From contig NZ_JOAX01000007.1 in assembly GCF_000720485.1 (NCBI RefSeq), forward strand, positions 62,001 through 126,000: 64,000 bases of DNA, in the 5' to 3' direction. A program made the position numbers and the translations under genes. This DNA comes from Streptomyces ochraceiscleroticus. Lineage in GTDB: Bacteria > Actinomycetota > Actinomycetes > Streptomycetales > Streptomycetaceae. Shown here one piece after another: positions 29,917 to 38,330 of the stretch (position 1 is its first letter; every line of letters begins with the position of its first letter). Below the pieces are notes generated by a model. It had not been told where the DNA came from. It worked only from the letters and a program-made list of their open reading frames with translations, and did not search any database.

Positions 29917-32073
29917 TCAGTGGTGATCCGGAACTTGATGGCCCCCGGCCGCAGGCGCGGCCGCGGCGCCTCGCAGCACGGCCATCAGACGGCCGACCAC
30001 CGCGGGCGGGTCGCCCCCGCGTCTCCCGCACAGCGTCCCGAGCATGTGATCGAGGCGCTTGCGGTCCTCAGTGGACGCTGCGAGCGTGGGAAGCAGCATG
30101 GTCAGTTGCCGCTCGGTCTGCGGATCGCCGTCCGCCTCGAGGGCCCAGCCGGCCAGAGCCTTCAACGCATCGGTGGTGTACCGCAGATCGGCCAGGGCGG
30201 TCCGCCACAGCAAGATCAGCCACCGTGCGTCCTCCGCGTCCGATGAGGCGGCTTCCGCATACCACCGCAACAGCAGCCGGCTGTCGGCGCGCGTGCATGC
30301 GAGGACGAACGCGTGCAGCGCCAGCCGCCGGCCGGACGGCCCGTCCTGGAGAAGTTCCAGCAGCCGCCGCAGCACCTGGCTGCGCACCGGCGCCGATTCA
30401 TCGCTCAGCAGCAGCGCGGCGGACTCGGCGATGTGCTGCGCCTCCTGCTCGTCGTCCCCGGTGCGGGCGGCTTCCGCCAACGCCTCCAGCGCTTCGTCGG
30501 GCATGCGGGGGCCCACGAGGGCATAGGCCCGGATGGCTGTCCAGCGAGGCCGCGGTTCGGCCTCGTCGTCGCACCAGGAGCGCAGAATCCGCGGGATGTT
30601 CGGGGCACCGACGGCGTACGCCGTCGCCAGAGCGTTGGCGGCGACGAGGCGGTCGCGGTAAAGCTTCGACTTCGCCCAGCCTTCGATGAGCAGGGCCATC
30701 GCCGACGGTAGGTCGGTCTCGGCCAGCACCGCAGCGGTCACTGCCGCACGGGTGCGCACCAGCGGCCGTCCGTCCTGTGCGAGCTTCCGGAGCCACGCGA
30801 GCAGAGCGGGCCGCGCAGAGGGGTGGCTCGTCCACACTTCGCGGAGGACCTCGCCGGCAGCTCTGCGTTCCTCGAAGCGGGCCATGCGCTGGAGCACGGG
30901 GCCCCACTCGGTGTGTTCCTCCTGCCAGTACTCGACGGCTCGGGCCAGACGCAGGCGCTTGGTGATGGACGTACCGAAGATGCCGACGCGGGGCTCCTTC
31001 CCGGCATCCTCGGTCCTCTGGAACTGCCCGTACAGGGAGTCGCTGAGCTCCGCGGTCAGGGCGTAGGCGGCCTCGTCGAACGCCGCCAGGGAGATGAGGA
31101 ACGCCTTGTCCCGGAGTTGGGTTTCGTCGGTTCCGAACCATTCCTGGACCTGGTCCCGGACCAGCATCGGGCCGACGGCCGCCAACTTCTCATAGGTCAT
31201 CGTGCCGTCCGCGTGCGCGGCCAGGGCCTCCGCGTACGCCGCCGCCTCGCGCAGCTGGTGGTCGTCCCGGCCGAGGAACTCCCGGGAGACCGCCAGGGCC
31301 AGCAACTCGTTCTCCTTCCGCGGGTCCTGTACTCGGGCGTGCAGGTGTGACCGGAGCACGGCCTGGGGCGACGGCGGCTTCCAATCGACGACGGGTACGC
31401 CCCGCAGGGTCGCGAACAGGTCGACGGTGATGACCATGTAGGCGTCCTTCTCCCGGAGGATGTCCCGCACGGCCCATAGGTCGATGTCGCGCAGCGGGTT
31501 CTCGCTGCCCGTCACCAGATCGCTGATGAGGTAGCCGATCGCATCGCCGTTCATCTCGTCCGTCAGCGCCGTCGGCCGGGTGTTGGGGTCGATGGCGCGT
31601 ACAGGCGCGGCGCCCAGGGACCGCAGCAGCATCAGAGCGGCGCTGCGACGGCCGGTGAAGGGTGCACCGGACAGTACGAGAACCCGCTCCGCGCGCAGCC
31701 GGTCGCGAAGGGGGTGCACGAGTTCTTCGTACCCGGCGAACACCTGGGCAAGGTGCTCGAGTTCGGCAGGCGGGATGTTGCCGGAGGTGTGGGTGGCGGC
31801 GCCAAAGCGGTAGTGGTGCTCCACCTTGGTGCCGAGGACGACGTCGCCTCCGACGCTGCCCCCGCTGACACCGGTCTGAGCGCCACCGACCAGGCTGCCG
31901 CCGACGAAGGCCGGTACATGTTCGTACAGCTCCCGCCGGGCGGCCCAAGGGTCCTGCGGGCGATCGTCCTCCGCGCCGGTGTCTTCGTCGTTCGTCTGCC
32001 CCTGTCTGTCGGCTGCCGGGTCGGCGTCATCCTGGGACGCGTCCGCGGGCTTGTCACCGGCCTGCTCACTCAT
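29917..32073 (-). CDS. Large P-loop-like protein with HEAT/ARM-type repeats and Gly-rich adaptor motif
   Basis: A 718-aa protein whose ATG (32073) overlaps the cyclase stop (ATGA). Order: acidic low-complexity tail (1-45); Gly-rich block at about 56-83 (FVGGSLVGGAQTGVSGG, then SVGGDVVLG), nearly the same as the C-terminal block of the cyclase; a nucleotide-binding-like domain with LVLSGAPFTGRRSAALMLL near 133-150, where the Walker A Lys is Arg; then helical repeats (about 380-700) with HEAT-like spacing (RTRAAVTAAVLAETD, YRDRLVAANALATAYAVG). No membrane helix. It looks like a STAND-like sensor or scaffold linking the cyclase to the other products. The ATPase activity is doubtful given the Arg. 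Confidence 0.75.
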   Translation of the reverse strand: MSEQAGDKPADASQDDADPAADRQGQTNDEDTGAEDDRPQDPWAARRELYEHVPAFVGGSLVGGAQTGVSGGSVGGDVVLGTKVEHHYRFGAATHTSGNIPPAELEHLAQVFAGYEELVHPLRDRLRAERVLVLSGAPFTGRRSAALMLLRSLGAAPVRAIDPNTRPTALTDEMNGDAIGYLISDLVTGSENPLRDIDLWAVRDILREKDAYMVITVDLFATLRGVPVVDWKPPSPQAVLRSHLHARVQDPRKENELLALAVSREFLGRDDHQLREAAAYAEALAAHADGTMTYEKLAAVGPMLVRDQVQEWFGTDETQLRDKAFLISLAAFDEAAYALTAELSDSLYGQFQRTEDAGKEPRVGIFGTSITKRLRLARAVEYWQEEHTEWGPVLQRMARFEERRAAGEVLREVWTSHPSARPALLAWLRKLAQDGRPLVRTRAAVTAAVLAETDLPSAMALLIEGWAKSKLYRDRLVAANALATAYAVGAPNIPRILRSWCDDEAEPRPRWTAIRAYALVGPRMPDEALEALAEAARTGDDEQEAQHIAESAALLLSDESAPVRSQVLRRLLELLQDGPSGRRLALHAFVLACTRADSRLLLRWYAEAASSDAEDARWLILLWRTALADLRYTTDALKALAGWALEADGDPQTERQLTMLLPTLAASTEDRKRLDHMLGTLCGRRGGDPPAVVGRLMAVLRGAAAAPAAGGHQVPDHH

Positions 32074-32918
32074 GGCTGCTCGCTCCGGCTCTCGCGCTGA
32101 GCACTGCCCATGATCACGTCGCCGGTGACGCGGCCGCCGCTGACTCCGGTCTGGTCACCGATGACCTGGCTGCCGCCGAACGACACGGTCCCGCCGTTGA
32201 ACGTGATGTCCGCCCCGCCCCTTGCGGGCGCTGCGCCAGGCGCCTGCCCGACTGCATCGTCCTGCGTACCCGAGCGGTCGCTCCCGGCAGGCGGGTACTC
32301 CCGGGCTGGGGCGGTGACGCCGGACGGGAGTGGACCGTGCAGCCACAGCTCGAGCCGGTCCTTCTTCACGGCCACGGCAGCATGGTGGAACTCCTCCGGG
32401 CGCAGTCCGCGGTGTCCGTGACGGACCACGCCTTCGTAGACGGAGGGCGACACACCCAGCGCGCAGTCCGCGTCCCGCTGTGCGAGGGCCTTGCGCAGGA
32501 CCTCGGAATCAAGCAGCCGGCAGGAATGATTGAGATCGTGGCCGACGAGCCCACCGACCGTGCCGCACTTCGGGTCGAAGGCGACCTCTCCCGCGGCCAG
32601 GACCATCCGCAGCCGCATCTGCGCACTGCTCGACGCCAGCCGGTTGTACTGGTGCAACGAATCCGGAGTAGTCGTCAGCAGGGCCCGGAGCAGCGCAGCT
32701 TTCGGGATGTCGGAACTGACCAGAATGATCAGGCCGTCCCCGCGGTCCTCGCGGTACTGCATGTTCTGCTCGACACCCGCCTCGGCGAGGGTGTCCTCCA
32801 CTGCATTGTGCAGTTCCCGGCGCAGGCAAGCCTGCGTCACATCGTCCCGTCGACTGAAGTCCTCGATGTCCAGGAGCAGAATGGTGCGGTTGACGGGTTC
32901 TCTCAGGGCCAGGCTCAT
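32070..32918 (-). CDS. Class III nucleotidyl cyclase domain protein (Pycsar/adenylate cyclase-like)
   Basis: A 282-aa protein, second gene of the locus after the CRP-type regulator. The cyclase core begins RTILLLDIEDFSRRDD: Asp17 is the first metal ligand and Asp61, in YREDRGDGLIILV, the second. Residues 100-190 complete the half with RLRMVLAAGEVAFDP and GGLVGHDLNHSCRLLDS. Only one catalytic domain is present, so it should act as a homodimer. The C-terminal 50 residues hold the Gly-rich block GGTVSFGGSQVIGDQTGVSG shared with the P-loop/HEAT protein. Product (cAMP, cGMP, cCMP or cUMP) cannot be read from the sequence. Confidence 0.85.
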   Translation of the reverse strand: MSLALREPVNRTILLLDIEDFSRRDDVTQACLRRELHNAVEDTLAEAGVEQNMQYREDRGDGLIILVSSDIPKAALLRALLTTTPDSLHQYNRLASSSAQMRLRMVLAAGEVAFDPKCGTVGGLVGHDLNHSCRLLDSEVLRKALAQRDADCALGVSPSVYEGVVRHGHRGLRPEEFHHAAVAVKKDRLELWLHGPLPSGVTAPAREYPPAGSDRSGTQDDAVGQAPGAAPARGGADITFNGGTVSFGGSQVIGDQTGVSGGRVTGDVIMGSAQRESRSEQP

Positions 32919-33047
32919 GCGTGCCTCTCGGACGGTCGGGCTCGGTCCGAAGCACTATCCCGCGGGGGTCTGACAGTGGAGTAGGAAAACCTGCACACAG
33001 CCTCTGTAACCGATGACACACAACTCGCGCTCGCTGCGCGACGTTGA

Positions 33048-33818
33048 CTACCCGCCGCCTGCTATCCGGCGCAGCTGGTCCGGGCGGACGATCACCAGCC
33101 CCCTCCGGCTGGTGCGGACGATGTCGCGCTCCCGCAACTCCTTCAGAAGCCTCGCCACCGCCTCTCGCGAAGACCCGACCGCACCTGCCAGCTCGTGTTG
33201 GCTGAGGCCAGTGGTCAAGCGCACACCCTCTGCATCCCCCACCCCATGTGTGCGCGACAGCTCCAGGAGCAGGAGCGCCAACCGTTCACGAACCCCGAGG
33301 GCTCCTTGCTCCACACGCCGCCGGTCGCTGGCGCGTGTTCTGTCCCCGATGAGGCTGAGCAATTGGAGAGCAGTTTCCGGGAACTCCGCAAGATGGTCCA
33401 GGAACCTGCCGCGCTCGATCGCGACGGCCTCGACCTTGCCGATCGCAGTGACCATCGCCGAGCGTGGGCGGCCGCTGACCGCGGAGGCCTCACCGACGAC
33501 GTCGCCCGGCCCTCGCAGGGCGAGTAGGGCTTCGTAGCCGTTGGCAGCGGAGTGGGTGACCTTGGTCCAGCCGGCAAGAATGATCATCACGTGGGTGGAC
33601 GGTTCGTTCTGATGTACCAGAACGGACCGTGGGCTGTACTCCATGGGCCGACCCAATTCCAGCAGCGCGACGCGTTCCGGTTGTTCCAGCCGGGCCAGGA
33701 AAGGAACTTGGTCGTCGAGCCTGCCGGCTCGCGGTGGCGCCGCGAGCCGGGAGGCCGCGGGAACGGCCGCTGATCCGTGGCGCCCCCGCTCGGGCTCGGC
33801 CGTGCCGTGAGTCTCCAC
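33048..33818 (-). CDS. Crp/Fnr-family regulator with intact cyclic-nucleotide-binding cassette
   Basis: A 256-aa protein; start taken as GTG 33818, six bases after GGGGGGA (a second in-frame GTG lies 6 bases upstream). The N-terminal cNMP domain has LAGWTKVTH, then the phosphate-binding cassette GDVVGEASAVSGRPRSAMV, with the Gly-Glu (109-110) and Arg-Ser (119-120) pair that in E. coli CRP contact ribose and phosphate. The C-terminal winged helix is TTGLSQHELAGAVGSSREAV, then ARLLKELRERDIVRTSRRG. It ends 130 nt upstream of the cyclase on the same strand, so it may sense the cyclase product and control the operon (inference). Confidence 0.88.
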   Translation of the reverse strand: METHGTAEPERGRHGSAAVPAASRLAAPPRAGRLDDQVPFLARLEQPERVALLELGRPMEYSPRSVLVHQNEPSTHVMIILAGWTKVTHSAANGYEALLALRGPGDVVGEASAVSGRPRSAMVTAIGKVEAVAIERGRFLDHLAEFPETALQLLSLIGDRTRASDRRRVEQGALGVRERLALLLLELSRTHGVGDAEGVRLTTGLSQHELAGAVGSSREAVARLLKELRERDIVRTSRRGLVIVRPDQLRRIAGGG

Positions 33819-34243
33819 CCGCACTCCCCCCAGGCCAGGCAGCTCCGCCGTACTCCAGCGGATCCTTCCCCTCACTCCGCGCATCCAGCCTATGACAAGA
33901 GAAACAGAGCACCCCAGTTGCGTGCTTCCCCTGGCACCGACCTGCGGCTGGGGTCGGCCCCCGAGCGAACCGGCCTCACGAGCACCGCCCTCAGACGTGC
34001 CCAGGAAGCACCCGCCACCAAGATGCTCGACTGGGGCTTCGCTCACTGACCAGGCAGCGTACCCGGCGCTGAGCGGGCACCGCGCGCAGCATCGCGGGCC
34101 CCCGTTCGCCCCCACTGCGGAAGAGCGGTCGCTTTCCGCTCTCTAAATACAGAACTTTCTGTCCAAGGAGTGCAACGAGATTCAGTCCTGAGACACTCGG
34201 GCCACTGCTCTGCTCTTCGAGTTCACTCCGAAGATGTGCGATC

Positions 34244-34301
34244 CGCATGGGAGATCCGGTCGCAGAACGAGCGACCGTCCTGCCAGATAGTCTCTTGCTG
34301 T
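34244..34301. repeat. Dispersed ~55-bp repeat, copy B
   Basis: Partner of the copy at 26474: GGGAGATCCGGTCGCAGAAC, then ACCGTCCTGCCAGATAG and CTCTTGCTG. Both copies are in the same orientation and enclose the cyclase locus (27012-33818), so they could be the ends of a mobile unit that carried it. That is inference from position only. Confidence 0.4.
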
Positions 34302-34350
34302 CGAGTTCAATCGGATGTGATCGAACTCGTCGTCCCGGTATTCAAGCCGC

Positions 34351-34780
34351 TCAAGACCAAGGTGTACACACAAGAGCACCTGATGATGATGTCGTCACCG
34401 ATCTCAACCACCACCCCGATGACGACACTGGCCGTGTCAGGGCCCAAACGAATGTCACCGTCTTGGCCCTGACCCGTCCCCGGGGCCTGACGACTGGCAA
34501 GCCGTCACGCGTGTCCGGGGCCAGTGCGAAGACCTTGCCCGCGCTGCGGGGCAGGGTGGCACGGCCACTGCCTGAGGCGGCGATGAGCAGGTCGAGCACG
34601 AGCGGCCCGATCGCGATGCCCAGGAAGAAGCTGATGCTCAGTGGCTTGCCCAACGCGTCCTTGGCGAAGCCGCTCAGCGCGGCGAGGGCGAACGGCGCCA
34701 GACCGGCGACGGCGGCCCAGCGGCCGGGTGAGAAGTAGGCGATCAGTGCGGCGACGGCCACGAAGAGGGAGCTGAGTGAC
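34351..34780 (-). pseudogene. Possible truncated small membrane protein
   Basis: The minus-strand frame contains hydrophobic stretches ALIAYFSPGRWAAVAGLAPF and SFFLGIAIGPLVLDLLIAAS with a plausible GTG near 34767, then a low-quality Ser/Thr/Arg-rich tail running into the flank. It has no good ribosome site and no recognisable family. It may be the eroded end of a transporter-like gene or simply an open frame in high-GC DNA. Confidence 0.25.
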
Positions 34781-35260
34781 TAGCCGGGCCACTGGACCTG
34801 CCACTCCGCCGGGGAGCTGTTCCGAAGATGTCTGCCGCTCAGGCGTACAACTCGACGAGCACCATGCCGGGGTCGCCGTCGATACCATTTTCCGCGCCCC
34901 GCACAGCAGCGCTTCGTCCGCTCCTCTGCCGTAGCCATGACCAGCTCTCCTCCCGGCCCCTTTTTGGCCCGTGTCCACGGCCCGCGGGGAACCTCCGGCG
35001 CCGTAGTGGGAGTTGCCACCCGCGGCGGGGATACCGTTTGTGACGGAGAGCCGGAAACCGCCTTCACCCACGCCGCGGCCTGACATCCACGCGCCGCTGG
35101 TCGCGTGCCGCGGACCAGGCGACACCTCGCGCTTCGCGTAGGAGTACCGCGCCTTCCGTGACGTTGAGCTATCGATTCACTACGGTGGGTGCCTGCAGTT
35201 GCCAGTGACAGCTACAAGTTCGGCCTTGACGCCATCCCGCGGAGGCCGAGAGGAGACACC

Positions 35261-35542
35261 ATGCAGACTCGCATCGGCGCCATCGCGATGGCTCTGACGG
35301 GGGCAGCCGTTCTCGGCGCCAGCGGCTCCGCCTTCGCCAACGCCCCCGCGAGCACCCCTCCAACCTTCCAGCAGATCGACACGGACAGGAGCGGCACCGT
35401 CAGCGAGCCGGAACTGCACGTGGCGGGGAAGCAGCAGGGGGTCTCCGAGTCCAATATCCGCAAGGCCTTCCACTTGGTGGACCGCGATTCGAACGGTCAG
35501 ATCTCCAAGGAAGAGTTCAGCCAGGCGTCGCGGACGCAGTAA
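35261..35542 (+). CDS. Small secreted EF-hand calcium-binding protein
   Basis: A 93-aa protein from ATG 35261 behind GAGAGGAG. The N-terminal 26 residues are a Sec signal peptide (MALTGAAVLGASGSAFA, cleavage after AFA). Two EF-hand loops follow: DTDRSGTVSEPE at about 42-53 and DRDSNGQISKEE at about 74-85, both with Asp/Asn/Ser ligands and a Glu (or Glu-Pro-Glu) at position 12, so both can bind calcium. A hairpin terminator follows. Function unknown; such proteins are common as single genes in Streptomyces. It has no evident link to its neighbours. Confidence 0.88.
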   Translation: MQTRIGAIAMALTGAAVLGASGSAFANAPASTPPTFQQIDTDRSGTVSEPELHVAGKQQGVSESNIRKAFHLVDRDSNGQISKEEFSQASRTQ

Positions 35543-35560
35543 AAGCGGGGAATGGCGGTA

Positions 35561-35591
35561 CGGTGCCTTCCGTAGCGAACGGAGGGCACCG
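35561..35591 (+). terminator. Hairpin terminator after the EF-hand gene
   Basis: CGGTGCCTTCCG and CGGAGGGCACCG form a 12-bp stem with one weak pair around a short AT-containing loop, 18 bases after the EF-hand stop. No T-tract follows, which is usual in this genus. Confidence 0.75.
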
Positions 35592-36370
35592 TGCGCGGTC
35601 CACACTCCCGACCCTCGTAGTGCCCCCGGAGCCGATCCCGCTACGGCCCCATGACGGCGTAGGCCATAGTGCCGGCGACCGCGACGGTCGGCACAGTTCT
35701 CAAGCGTTCGCCCCGACAGTCGAGCAGTCTCCATTGCCCTCAGCTGCCCGGTCGGAAAGCCGCCTCAGCCCTCAGGGGAGAACGGTGACGGCTCCGACGA
35801 GTCGCCCTTGCCGTTCATCATGATGCTCGGCGGCCGCGCCTACGCAGTGGAGCCGGCGGTGTTCGCCACACCCGGGTGCACGATCTGTTGCTGCTGGTTT
35901 ACGGACACGGAGTTACCCATCCGCCACCAGGAAGGGTGCACGTGGAACGGCCCAGACATTCCCCCGCGCCTCGGCCGTCGGCGCCGGCGGTATCTATGAC
36001 GCGGGTGGAGCTGTGCCGCCGGGCAGAGACACGGCCGGCCCTGAGACCACCGCAAACGCCCCGTCCGAGGAAGCGCCTGAACCGATCCCGTGGCCCAGTT
36101 GGCGCGGCCAGACGTCTCTAGTCCATTCGTTCTCAACCAACGTCCTGGCCGAGGAAGCTCAGCCGCACCTGACGCCGCGGATTATCCCCGTTCGTGTCCG
36201 CCAACCTCCGTTAGGTCAACCCAAGGCTAACCGGTTGCTGCCCACACCAGGTCGGTGCTGTGGCCATCCCCTCCCGGACGGCCACAGCGGACGGAGGTCA
36301 GTGAGGCACGCAAAGGCCGGCGTAGCTGGTCCGCCGCGCTGGCATCACGGCATCCTTGCCAGCCGCCAAA
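35592..36370. other. Intergenic region with yjbQ-like repeat copy 3
   Basis: About 780 bases in which no frame has a ribosome site and recognisable product. The only structured element is the repeat at 36143-36219. The AT-richer segment near 35890-35990 gives short Cys/His-rich frames that look accidental. Confidence 0.5.
36143..36219 (-). repeat. Repeat copy 3: yjbQ 3'-end-like remnant (putative attachment site)
   Basis: Third copy of the element at 15382 and 26630, same orientation. On the minus strand it reads ADTNGDNPRRQVRLSFLGQD, the best preserved match to the YjbQ C-terminus. The 25 bases before the coding match (TAACGGAGGTTGGCGGACAC) are also shared by all three copies but are not yjbQ sequence, so they presumably came with the integrating elements. 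Confidence 0.62.
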
Positions 36371-37366
36371 TCAGGAGTCGTAGCGCTTGGTCACCACCAT
36401 CGTCGTCCCTGCGAGCACCGATCCCGCTGGTGTCTCGGCCCACTCAACAAGCAGCAGCGGCTTCTCGTCCACGGACTTCAACAAGTAGGCGATCTCGCCG
36501 GCACTCGGCGCAGCCGGGAGAGCGCAGCCGATCACCGGGCTGCCTGTTGCACTGGTGTGGTCCCCGTACTCTTCGTCAGGATCGTCCGGTTCCCAACGTC
36601 CGATCTCGATCTCCCACGAAGCGTCGTCATCGCCGGGTTCCGGCGCTTGGACCGTCAGGTAGAAGCCGTCAGAGTCGTACGGCTCCGCAAAGAGCTGATA
36701 GCTGGGGTCGTCCAGCGCAGCCCACGTGCCGCCACCCTGGGCGTGTGCCGTGACTAGCACCCGGAGGTCAGCGACAGCTTTCTTCCGCTCCTCCGCGGTG
36801 AAGCCAACCTCGCGGCGATCGAGCTGCTCGCGCGTATCGTCGCTCAGCGTGTCCATTCCGTCATCATCCCGCACGAAGGGATGGTCGAACTCCCAGTGGC
36901 GCTCGAGCTCCGGATCACTCTCCGAGAACGTCCCCGAGAAATCGTCGAGTGCCGCGCGCAACTCGCTCTCTTCTACTTCGAGTTCCGAACGGATCGCCCT
37001 GCTGACCGTGTCGGGCAGAGCGACCAGGGCACTGTCCAGGTCGGCAAGCGCCTGGTGAAGCCGCAGGCAGACGTACTCGTACCACAGACTGTGTGCGCCG
37101 CTAAGGAGTTCGGCTCGAGCAGAGGCGTCGCTCAGCGCCGCAAGGTGCTTGCGCGGGTAGTAGTCCACACGCTGCTCGCGTCGGTCGTGAATGCTGACAG
37201 GGACTGTAGCGAAGGCGGAAATCCGATTGAGAGCGTCGACGATCGGAACCGCAAGGTGGGATTCCCCAAGGCTCGTGACAGTTTTGGATACGACGCCGTC
37301 GGGGCCCTGGTAGGTCGCCAGAATCTGAGTTTTCCCACGGTTGGCATGCTGAGAGTAGATGGTCAA
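36371..37366 (-). CDS. Protein of unknown function next to the STAND gene
   Basis: About 331 aa from TTG 37366 (LTIYSQHANRGKTQILATYQ), six bases after AAAGGTG; the frame is open further upstream but there the composition looks non-coding. I do not recognise the family. Residues 100-200 are helical and acidic; the second half is rich in Asp/Glu (PGDDDASWEIEIGRWEPDDP) and ends AGSVLAGTTMVVTKRYDS. No signal peptide or membrane segment. Codon use is less GC-extreme than that of the core genes. It sits between repeat 3 and a dead IS, in the same module as the STAND gene. Confidence 0.65.
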   Translation of the reverse strand: MTIYSQHANRGKTQILATYQGPDGVVSKTVTSLGESHLAVPIVDALNRISAFATVPVSIHDRREQRVDYYPRKHLAALSDASARAELLSGAHSLWYEYVCLRLHQALADLDSALVALPDTVSRAIRSELEVEESELRAALDDFSGTFSESDPELERHWEFDHPFVRDDDGMDTLSDDTREQLDRREVGFTAEERKKAVADLRVLVTAHAQGGGTWAALDDPSYQLFAEPYDSDGFYLTVQAPEPGDDDASWEIEIGRWEPDDPDEEYGDHTSATGSPVIGCALPAAPSAGEIAYLLKSVDEKPLLLVEWAETPAGSVLAGTTMVVTKRYDS

Positions 37367-37747
37367 GGCAACACCTTTCGCCTGTCCGGCAGATGACAGC
37401 CGAACAGGATGGGTGCGTAGGGGCGTGGAAGGAGGCGGTGGCGAGGGCGCTTTCCGACGCTCCGTACCTCGAGAGATAATCGGCGGTGGCCCGGGCACTG
37501 TCCCAGGCTCCTTGCCTGTCCGCAGACTAGGCAGATGGACAGCGCGCCGCAAGCGGATCCTCGTCTTTGCACAAGCCGGGTGGCCGTCGAGAACCCTAGG
37601 GCCCGTCTCCAAAGGTCGCTGAGTGATGGATCATGGAGGTGGCAGCGACAGGGAGCGGAGTTACTGGCCTTTCTGATCCCGCGGGCCGTCACGGGCCGAC
37701 GCTGTGTGGAGGGCCGGAGGTAATCAACGGAAAATCTACAAGCCCCG

Positions 37748-38330
37748 TATCGGCATCTCCGGGCGTGACCTGCCACAGCGCTATGGGGCCGTGGAAGACG
37801 GTCTGAACCCGCTTCCGCTGTTACGCGCTCGACGACGTGTTCACCCGCACCCTGCAGCAGGTCCAGGCCCGGGCGGACGCGGCCGGCGGCATCGACTCGC
37901 TCGTCCAGATCGACTGCACCATCCTCCGCGCCCACCAGCAGGCCGCCGCCACGGGGCCAAAAAGGGGAGCCATTGGCAGGACGAACCGGGCGATCACGCC
38001 CTGGGCCGATCCCGAGGAGGGCTGGGGGTGCTCCGCGTCCCCGCATCGGTCCGGGCCAGCCACGCCGCCGACCTGACAATGCAATCACGGACATGTCTTA
38101 CAGCTCTCGTGGCTTCTCTAACCACCTGCGACGACGCGGAGTCGCGCACATCATTGCGGAAGAAAATGATCACCAGCGACGTCTCGGCAGTCGCGGTGAC
38201 AGGCCCCCTCGGTTCGAACGGGATACCCACCGCCGGCGCAACATCGTCGAGCGCTGCATCAACCAACTCAAGCTCTTCCGCGGAGTCGTCACGCAATACA
38301 AGAAGACCGAACCTCCTACACGTGCCTCGT
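37748..38330 (+). pseudogene. Decayed IS5-family transposase
   Basis: Successive plus-strand frames reproduce an IS5-type transposase with several frameshifts and a central deletion: ISGRDLPQRYG, then DDVFTRTLQQVQARADAAGG, SLVQIDCTILRAHQQAA with the first catalytic Asp, DHALGRSRGGL, and after the gap SSRGFSNHLRRRGVAHIIAE and RRNIVERCINQLKLFRGVVT with the final Glu. No single frame covers more than about 130 codons. The insertion separates the 331-aa orphan gene from the STAND gene. Confidence 0.78.

Larger units (their letters stand above)
33819..35260. other. Gene-poor region with membrane-protein relic and dispersed repeat
   Basis: About 1.4 kb between the regulator and the EF-hand gene. 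The upstream part should hold the promoter of the cyclase locus, but I see no convincing -10/-35 pair. Copy B of the dispersed repeat is at 34244-34301, and a short membrane-protein-like frame at 34351-34790. The rest (34800-35200) carries only chance frames. Confidence 0.45.

Noticed and set aside
32070..32918. Assigning the cyclase as a cytidylate or uridylate cyclase
   Set aside because: Both metal Asp residues are visible but base-selecting residues cannot be aligned by eye, so the product was left open.
34800..35250. Several 60-200 codon frames
   Set aside because: No ribosome sites, no hydrophobic or motif pattern, strongly biased Arg/Ser/Pro content; judged to be chance.
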